Shown here: in pieces, positions 57,601 to 64,000 of the stretch
Layout: the number at the start of each line of letters is the position of its first letter
Numbering within the stretch: the stretch's first letter is position 1
Source: Terebella lapidaria
Taxonomy: Eukaryota; Annelida; Polychaeta; Terebellida; Terebellidae
Assembly (NCBI GenBank): GCA_949152475.1
Contig: OX424561.1
Span: 30,498,481 to 30,562,480 of the forward strand
Length of the DNA stretch: 64,000 nucleotides
Direction: 5' to 3'
Translations under genes and position numbers: made by a program
Notes under the pieces: generated by a model
Seen by the model: the letters and a program-made list of their open reading frames with translations, nothing else
The model's database searches: none
What the model was told of the DNA's origin: nothing

Positions 57601-58757
57601 AGCAGGAATGAGCAAACATTTCATCTTGTACCAAAAAAAAGGAAGCTCTCAAACACCACACATTGCATGAGTCAGCTATTAGGCTTGCATCTGGAGAACC
57701 TCGCTACAGAAGGCTGTCAAAGCTTCAAGCCCAAATGATCATGGCTCGAGTGTGGTTGCTGAGAGCATCTCGATTCACCATACAGATCAGATGTTAGCAC
57801 CAAAAGCCATGCGATTCAAATGTTAGGACCATTGCACAGGAACATGTTCTCCAAAGAATGCAATGTCTTATACTGAAGGTTATGTCTGTACAGACTGATC
57901 AAACAATCCCGACTTGAGCAACAATAATACGACCTTGGGCACGAACTACTGTTTGAGAGGAAATGAGAATGATATGGATTACATTTCATTGTCAAATTAA
58001 TCTGTGTTGAGCTTTCCCATGTCTATGTTTATGCTGGCCATGCCCCTTGAATATGCACATGTCATGACATGTACAATTAAAGAGGCTGGAAGATAAATAT
58101 TTTGTTGATCCGAAGCTTAGAAGAACATGTTGCTAATAATATTTGCAGAAGGTTGGTTTCTTGTCATAAATTTTAGACTACATACCAGTTCATACATGTA
58201 TCAATAGCGTTTTGCTCTGAAACAAACTCTTCATTTTAGGCCGTATGTTTCAACTAGAACGGGTTTTGTATGATCTCATGATCGAGGAGTCAAGAAGGGG
58301 GAAAAGATCCAACATAGGAAGTAAAACTGAATGTTGCAACATTTTAGTCAAATGACAAGTGATCTTATGAAGTTTTATGAACTCTTATTAGTGGTACGAT
58401 TTTGGACCACAACTCACATTTTGTGGTGGCATGAATCTCCACCCACATGAACCAATTATACAATGTATCCATCGAAATGGTACCGGTAATTAATTTCCCG
58501 TTTTGATTGTATATAAAATGTTAAGATTTCTTTGAATACTCGATCACAAAACACTATGAAATACATATATCCCCTCCTCTCAAAACCCTGTAAAAAATTC
58601 ACAGAGTGAATATTATATTTAGTTGGCGAATATTATGGATTCAAATATGTTAAGATTATGATGAATTAAGCTACTGGTCACTATGTCGACTAAGTAACAC
58701 TAGCAGAACACTTGACAACATTAGCAGCGAATAACCACAAACGATCAACTTTCTAAG

Positions 58758-59645
58758 ATGCCGACACAGTAAATTAATTATTGTGGTCAAATTTTGGTGT
58801 GTTTTGTAGTTTTCATGAAAAAAAAACACATCTGGACTTGGATTTTATACTTTGGGTTTGAACTAATGATTCCTATCATTTGATATCAAAATAATTTGTC
58901 CATCATAGTTATTGGTAAGATTAATCATTAACCAATCAATGGTTATGGTCAAATTTTGGTGGATATTTCTTATGTTTTGATGAGAAGAAATTTCACATCT
59001 CTAACTGATTACTGTATTGTATGTTTGAAATGATGATTCGTATCATTTGACATCAAAATAATCATTCTAGCATAGTAATATGTGAGAGTATAACTAGTTT
59101 TGTCAAATTCGAGAATATCATGCGATCACGGAGTTCACTAGGGAGTAGTGTTAGGTTAATTTGATTTCTAGCTGTAAATTTGGTTAAGACCTTGGGATGG
59201 TTTATTTTGGCAGTAAGGTATATAATCTAGGGTAATTTTAGTGAAGTTTTCGTAAAGATAAAATAGATTTGTGAGCTGGAACACCCATTTTCGCAGATCT
59301 CAGATTGTGAAATCGAAGGCAATTTCGGACTTATTATTATGTGTTTTCATGTTATAATACAAAACTTACACCATGAACTGATGTAGATGGTATTTTTCTT
59401 GATTTGCCATGTAATTCCAGACATTTTGACACCAAAATGATAACTCTAGCTTCATTATTCACGATTCAACAGTCTTTTATGTGAATTTCAAAACGAGAAA
59501 AATAACCGCGGCTTCGTCCGTATATAAAATTGTTAGAATTTTATGAAAAAATTAAAATTTTGAATGTCATCCGGGCTAATATTGACCAGTAGGGACCCTA
59601 CTTTGACCCCAGCATGGGTGACAGGCAGTAACATTCCATCCCCCC
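58758..59645 (-). repeat. Right long TIR of the 4.6-kb element
   Basis: Inverse of 55080-55838. A segment with TCAAATTTTGGTG…TTTGAAATGATGATTCGTATC occurs twice (58790-58890 and 58945-59065), a diverged tandem duplication absent from the left arm. Confidence 0.8.
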
Positions 59646-59647
59646 TA

Positions 59648-60149
59648 AAGTGTTATTTTGAGATTTTGTACCTAGTCTAATAGATCCAAGGGTGGTTATT
59701 TGATAGCCAATGTCCTGGAACACTTCAGATTTGGGAGGAAAAGAGATATAAATTTACTTCAAGATTTCCCTCGGGTCTGCTTGGTGCTGATGACCTTTTT
59801 CATTCGGTTTGCTTCCAAGCAGCACATAATATATTGTCTTTGTTTGCAAACCACATGAATTGTCCGGGAGACCCATAGGCCTATATTAAAGAGAAATGAT
59901 CAGTGCAGAAACCCTGTGTCACAGGATTCCATTGTTTCTAAATTGATCCTCGACTTTTCTGTGCTAAATCGTTCATGAGAACTTGCCACTGATAATCTTA
60001 ATACATATGGTAATAGTATATACGTGTCATATACAGTAACGAAAAAAATACAGTGATATCACAGAATATATCATATTTAAAACACTCGGCCTGTTTGATA
60101 TACATTCGCAACGAATCAAATTTGTTTCCAATTTTGTCCGAGAGGTAGT
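59648..60149. other. Non-coding stretch
   Basis: Nothing recognised. The 3' exons expected for the minus-strand P-like gene at 60.4-63.7 kb are not found here. Confidence 0.5.
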
Positions 60150-60310
60150 TCGTCTTGTATACAGTAGACACAATACACACTGTATGCCCTTGATGACCGT
60201 AGTGTGACTCTGGCTGTGAATGTTTTACCGGGTCTTGTTTTTATTCCAAATATGTTGTATGGTCATCATCACAATCTGGATGTTTTGGTGGCAATAGGTT
60301 GCTGCATGTG
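60150..60310 (+). repeat. PLE-associated repeat, B-A junction fragment
   Basis: TGTATACAGTAGACACAATA, CACACTGTATGCCCTTGATG ACC, GTGAATGTTTTACCGGGTCTTG and GGTGGCAATAGGTTGC follow the B-end then A-start order. Confidence 0.65.
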
Positions 60311-60990
60311 AAGATGCAGGGAAGAAGAGTTGAGTTGAAAGTTGGGCTATCATAATTCACCTTGTGAATGGCCCAAGTAACTTGTGCTGCTTGTTCATCA
60401 ATACAATATAATTTTTTTTTTAAAGTGCGAGGCAGAAAATTGCATAAAACCGCAGTTTACCTGAAGGAAATCTACAGTTGGCCCACAATCTTTGAATTGC
60501 TCCACACTCAGCTCTTTCAGCGCGTGTAGTACCATGGCCACGGAGCTGGACAACGTCTGGGCAGCTAGGGATACCTTAAACATAGAACAGTATGATGAGG
60601 ATTCAATTAGGTCAATATAACAATAGAAGCACATGTTGTGCAGCCTGCCAGTTTAACTAATAGTCAGAGTTGGGGGTGGTTACATGCACATAGACCCAGA
60701 TTCACGACAATCTATATTGAAAGCAATCATATACAGTGCTTCAGGCAGACATACCTTCATCTTCTGTTGATAGAAGGAGATGTGGCGACTAGTTAGTTTG
60801 TTGGCCAGACGAAGCCCCATTTTTTCTTGCTGCGAGTGCAGGTCTTTAATGTAATTCCACATTATGAACCCTTGTGGTGACTGTATCACACTGTAGGCCT
60901 CCAGCATGTTACGCACTAATTTGAGCATGTGGCACGGATCAAGCAAGATATATGTCCGAACATCAGTTAAACCATACTTGCATTGTTATC

Positions 60991-61031
60991 GCAGGTGTTT
61001 AATCAATGCTGTATGTTGGTTAAACACCTGC
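60991..61031. repeat. Small perfect hairpin
   Basis: GCAGGTGTTTAA and TTAAACACCTGC form a perfect 12-bp stem around a 17-bp loop, at the point where the P-like reading frame meets a stop. Confidence 0.7.
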
Positions 61032-61064
61032 CGGTCACGGCTGAGTAGTTTTCTGTATGGTTTA

Positions 61065-61169
61065 AAATAGAGAAACCTCTCGAGTAACAGGGAGTTATTC
61101 AACATAGTCTCGGGCTGCCGCCCTCGACCATGTTGAATAACCCCCTGTTCCTCGGGGGTTTCTCTATTT
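61065..61169. mobile_element. 105-bp palindromic insert inside a P-like exon
   Basis: AAATAGAGAAACC … GTTATTCAACATAGTCTCGGG is followed by its near-perfect inverse CCCTCGACCATGTTGAATAAC … GGTTTCTCTATTT. On the minus strand it interrupts the P-like protein just after HPYFSLPG and is read through in frame as about 35 extra codons without a stop. Probably a foldback MITE. Confidence 0.8.
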
Positions 61170-61559
61170 CTTCCTGGCAAACTAAAGTATGGATGGTCAT
61201 AGTCGGCACCTAGAGCACTGCACATGCTCAGGTTTGAAGCGTGACCATCCATGGTCAGACAGTGGACCTTCAAACCGATCTCGTTAACCTTCGACAAACA
61301 GTGCTGTAGAAGTTCACGCTGGGTTTCGCCGCTGAGTCCTTTTGTGAGGTAGTACGCTACAGGACATTTCCAGCGAGATTTCAGTCCGACCAGCATGAAA
61401 ACTAGGGCCTCCGCTGCCTCCTCACACCCTCTTCAGGACCGCCTCCCAAATCCACGAAGCCTACCGTCTGTTTTGTGTGCCCGTCGTCATGGTCGTGTAT
61501 CAATTGTTTCCTGATATGCATCGCATCTATCATGAGACAGCAGCTGCAAAAAAAAAGGA

Positions 61560-61828
61560 ATGTTTTTTTTATTGATAATCAAGTACTTGATATGATAAAT
61601 ACAATAGGCATGTTTTACATAACAAATTTCTATCACTATCAAACTAGAAGCATAATTGTTCTCTGTATTGCAACGGCCCTATTCGTACCATATCAGGAAG
61701 GAATTTATACAGATTCATACTCTGACATGACGTTTTATCGATCCAAACCTTAGGCCAGGATTAATTAGATGTTTCTGGCATGATATTTGGTAAACCTGAA
61801 AATCTCACAATAACATTGTCTAACTTAC
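61560..61828. other. Intron of the second P-like gene
   Basis: AT-rich, between the donor at 61828 and the poly-pyrimidine acceptor at 61544 (minus strand). An open frame on the plus strand has no known motif. Confidence 0.45.
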
Positions 61829-62146
61829 TGAGTATAATCATCTGGGTTGTCTGAGAGCTTCTCCTGTAGCGTCTGCAGCATACTAAGATTGATCCCGGCT
61901 CAGCATCAACCTTCTCCATCCATCTAAAATCACGAAAATTAAATCAAATTCCAAAAATATTATATGACAAACATAAGAGTCTAGTTACATACATGTATAT
62001 CAATGCTAGACTCGTATCATTGTTCAATTTTATTTCATGTAAAGTTTGATTGGCTCAATAGAGGATAAGCCATAATAATATTGCAATTTATGTATGTATA
62101 CAATACATGTATATGTACATTACCACTGATTACATGCATTCAAAAA

Positions 62147-63100
62147 ATTAGACCAAGGGCTATGATATAGGTTACCGGACAATTTTGGTACCACAAGTGA
62201 GATATGGCCGATTTACCAATCAGGGTAATTTTTGTTAACTTCAATGTTACCATTCAGTGTGTTGCATATGAATTTCTATATGTTCAAAATAGAAATATAA
62301 GCTCTACCGGGGTATCTACAAATATTTTGTCTGTGACGGCCAATTGACACATTTCAGGACAGACGTGAACTTGAGATTTAGCCTTCATTATCTTCGTAGG
62401 TCAATGTCAAGGTCACCAAAAGATGTGCCAGATACGACTCACTATATATGTTCATGATACAAACAAAACTAAGCCTGATGTGCAAGTGTTTTCGCCTATA
62501 TTGCAATTTATGCATATCAGTAACTGTTCTTTTTAGGCCTTTCGAGCCTTCTCTGGGAATTAATCCACTCCATCTTCATACACAATGTCAAAGAATCCAA
62601 ACAGTATGTTTTGAAGGAAATTTCTCAAAACTGATCAAATAGTTTTCAAGAAAATAGCCAGTGTATTATGGGATTTCTTGGTCCTTTTGAGCATAGATTT
62701 TGGGCCTTTTGAGCGATTCAAGCCACTCAATTTTTATACAAAATTCGAGACTAGATTTCCACGGCTGCATAGAGAAGACAGCCGAAAGCTAAATTTTGGG
62801 TATTTAGAGCTTAGATTTCGGGCCTTTCGAGCGATTCAAGGCATTCCCTTTTCATCTTGTTTATACACAATATCTAGGACTCAATTAACAAATCTTGAAA
62901 CACAAATCTCAAAACTAATCCGTTTTCTAGAAAATGGCCGTCAAAGTCCAAAAATGGACTCCATTTTGAAAACAAAATAAATTAAAAACTCTTTTCTGGG
63001 AATTTCGTTAGGTATATATTTAAGTGCAAAAAACAATCAACCGTAAAGTTTAAAGCTAAAAATAGGGACGGACAGACGATGGACGCAATTTTTACCTGTG
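62147..63100 (+). mobile_element. Copy of the satellite-bearing element, in a P-like intron
   Basis: Starts TTAGACCAAGGGCTATGATA … GGTTACCGGACAA and ends GGGACGGACAGACGATGGAC GCAA, corresponding to the two edges of the element at 38196-40110. Inside it repeats TTTCGAGCGATTCAAGGCA-type words twice (62700, 62825) but lacks the long tandem array. It lies between two exons of the second P-like gene. Confidence 0.65.
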
Positions 63101-63699
63101 TATTTTATTTGTCTGGATATTTTCAGGGAAAAACTGTTATAGAATACAACGAGGGTAGTACCTGCGGAGTGACCTTGGTGCAGGGAGTTGACAAACTTTC
63201 GTAGGTACTCGTAGCCTTTTGGGGAATATAAGTGCAGTGTGAGGGAGAACTTTTTCTGCTCTTCACTGTATGCGTTACTAGGCTTTTCAAAGAGTTCAGT
63301 CGGAATATCTGTGAACAATATCATGCATAAGTTAAGTCATTTAGCAGCAAAGACGCGAAGTGATAGGAGTATATTCAAAAAGTTTTGAATTTCTTCCATA
63401 TTTTGGAGTGTTAGAAAGCAAATCAATATAAAAAGTCATGAAAAAGTTTGCCTTTGAAAGCTTCTAGTTTGAGTTGGAGTTCCTCTGTGATGAGGTTCTG
63501 GTCCTTGAGCTTGGCGATGAGGTCTCGACACTGCTGTTTTGATCGCTTCTCTCTCGCCATGGTGTTCTTCAGCTTCTTGGACAGAACCTCGACTTGACTC
63601 TCGAGCAGCTTGATTCGTTTCCGCATGTCCTCAGGGCCACCCAACGCATAGCCATGGTCCTGAAGTCAGTATAATATTTGGTCATCATATAATAATAAC

Positions 63700-63900
63700 A
63701 ACTAGAACTTTTTTACCCGAAAAACGCAGGTCTCCCTGCAAATTTTGATGAAAATGTACAAGTTTGAATGGGACCAAGATGGGAGGTCAAAATGGGCCAC
63801 GCCGCCACGGTCAAAATTTAATGTGACAATTTGATCAACAGACAGATGGACAAACAAGGATTAAACAACATGTCTCCCACGAACACCGGGAGACATAATG
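63700..63900. repeat. Short dispersed-type repeat
   Basis: Begins near CGCAGGTCTCCCTGC and ends GACAGATGGACAAACAAGGA … CACCGGGAGACATAATG. The GGTCTCCC / GGGAGAC pair near its edges is inverted. Looks like a small non-autonomous or SINE-like repeat; only one copy is in the window. Nothing was recognised from there to the window end. Confidence 0.4.
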
Positions 63901-64000
63901 AATCTATCGGAAGACAATGGCATGTGTATTAAATCTAAAAATATCTAATATAATGCTACATTTTGTTAGATCTGGTGGAGTGCAAAACATACTAAAAGTC

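Larger units (their letters stand above)
55078..59647. mobile_element. 4.6-kb element with 0.8-0.9-kb TIRs flanked by TA
   Basis: The left end from 55080 and the inverted right end to 59645 both start GGGGGGATGGAATGTTACTG CC, with TA outside each. Inverted arms run about 55080-55838 and 58758-59645 (shared words: GGACGAAGCCGCGGTTATTT, CACCATGAACTG inverted, CTCCGTGATCGCATGATATT). The right arm is longer because its inner ~200 bp are duplicated with divergence. The interior (55840-58750) carries decayed coding sequence. TA duplications fit Tc1/mariner-like and a few other DNA transposon groups, but such long arms are unusual there; the class is undetermined. Confidence 0.75.
60461..63659 (-). 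pseudogene. Second P-element/THAP9-like transposase gene, decayed
   Basis: Minus-strand exons match P/THAP9 proteins in order. 63659-63452: DHGYALGGPEDMRKRIKLLE … KLKDQNLITEELQLKLEAF, the leucine-zipper-like coiled coil; its donor is GC, not GT. 63308-63162: EEQKKFSLTLHLYSPKGYEY. 61923-61829: WMEKVDAEPG … LQEKLSDNPDDYT, with a one-base shift. 61543-60986: CLMIDAMHIRKQLIHD (catalytic Asp), a one-base shift near 61430, then MLVGLKSRWKCPVAYYL and LTMDGHASNLSM (second Asp). 60946-60755: LLDPCHMLKLVRNMLEAYSV. 60574-60461: VSLAAQTLSSSVAMVLHALK. Most joins use GT-AG in phase. The THAP exon would lie right of the window; the C-terminal exons are missing on the left, where other elements begin. Related to but distinct from the P-like gene at 4.5-8 kb. 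Confidence 0.75.

Noticed and set aside
55078-59647. Polinton (Maverick) call for the long-TIR element
   Set aside because: Far too short, tips are GGGGGG rather than AG, TA instead of a 6-bp duplication, and no polymerase, integrase or capsid motif seen.
1-64000. tRNA, rRNA or other structured RNA genes
   Set aside because: No cloverleaf with conserved A/B boxes and no rRNA-like sequence was recognised by eye on either strand; a covariance-model scan would be decisive.

Overview
The window looks like gene-poor, repeat-packed DNA from an invertebrate animal, probably marine. It is AT-rich and has GT-AG introns. It holds P-element/THAP9-like and pogo-like transposases, a piggyBac transposase, Penelope-like elements (PLEs), a DIRS retrotransposon, APE-type LINEs, and families ending in GGACGGAC or GACAGACA runs of the kind common in molluscs, amphioxus and echinoderms. 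I cannot name the species. I recognise no ordinary host gene with confidence; almost every coding signal belongs to a mobile element.

Layout, left to right. 0.9-3.0 kb: a broken DUF7869-type transposase-like gene on the minus strand, preceded by a possible Ulp1-like exon. 4.4-10.3 kb: a P-like DNA transposon with ~35-bp inverted ends, 8-bp flanking repeats GTCTGGCC and a multi-exon transposase gene; its 3' part carries a 0.9-kb TTAA element. 11.2-12.5 kb: a pogo/Tigger-like pseudogene. 13.1-22.8 kb: a three-level nest, in which a PLE fragment is split by a 9.1-kb element (8-bp repeats ACCCTTCT; ends built from arrays of a 16-bp motif), itself split by a 7.7-kb DIRS element. 23-23.6 kb: a broken four-finger C2H2 gene. 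26.1-27.8 kb: a PLE. 29.4 and 31.5 kb: a palindromic element and a PLE-associated repeat. 32.9-35.7 kb: a 2.8-kb element with ~0.7-kb inverted ends starting CACA and 5-bp flanking repeats. 36.5-38.2 kb: a broken piggyBac. 38.2-40.1 kb: an element carrying a ~135-bp tandem repeat. 41.3-42.7 kb: a 5'-truncated CR1-like LINE. 44.7-46.1 kb: a 338-bp satellite. 46.5-51.5 kb: a near full-length LINE inserted in a PLE-associated repeat, with 7-bp flanking repeats. 52.1-53.6 kb: another PLE. 55.1-59.6 kb: a 4.6-kb element with 0.8-0.9-kb inverted ends flanked by TA. 60.4-63.7 kb: a second, decayed P-like transposase gene on the minus strand.

The best-supported results are the insertions for which the window itself supplies proof: matching target duplications, and paralogous copies that show what an uninterrupted site looks like. 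The least familiar elements are the 9.1-kb element with 16-mer arrays as its inverted ends, and the long-TIR elements at 32.9 and 55.1 kb. All alignments were made by eye; percentages and clade names are tentative.
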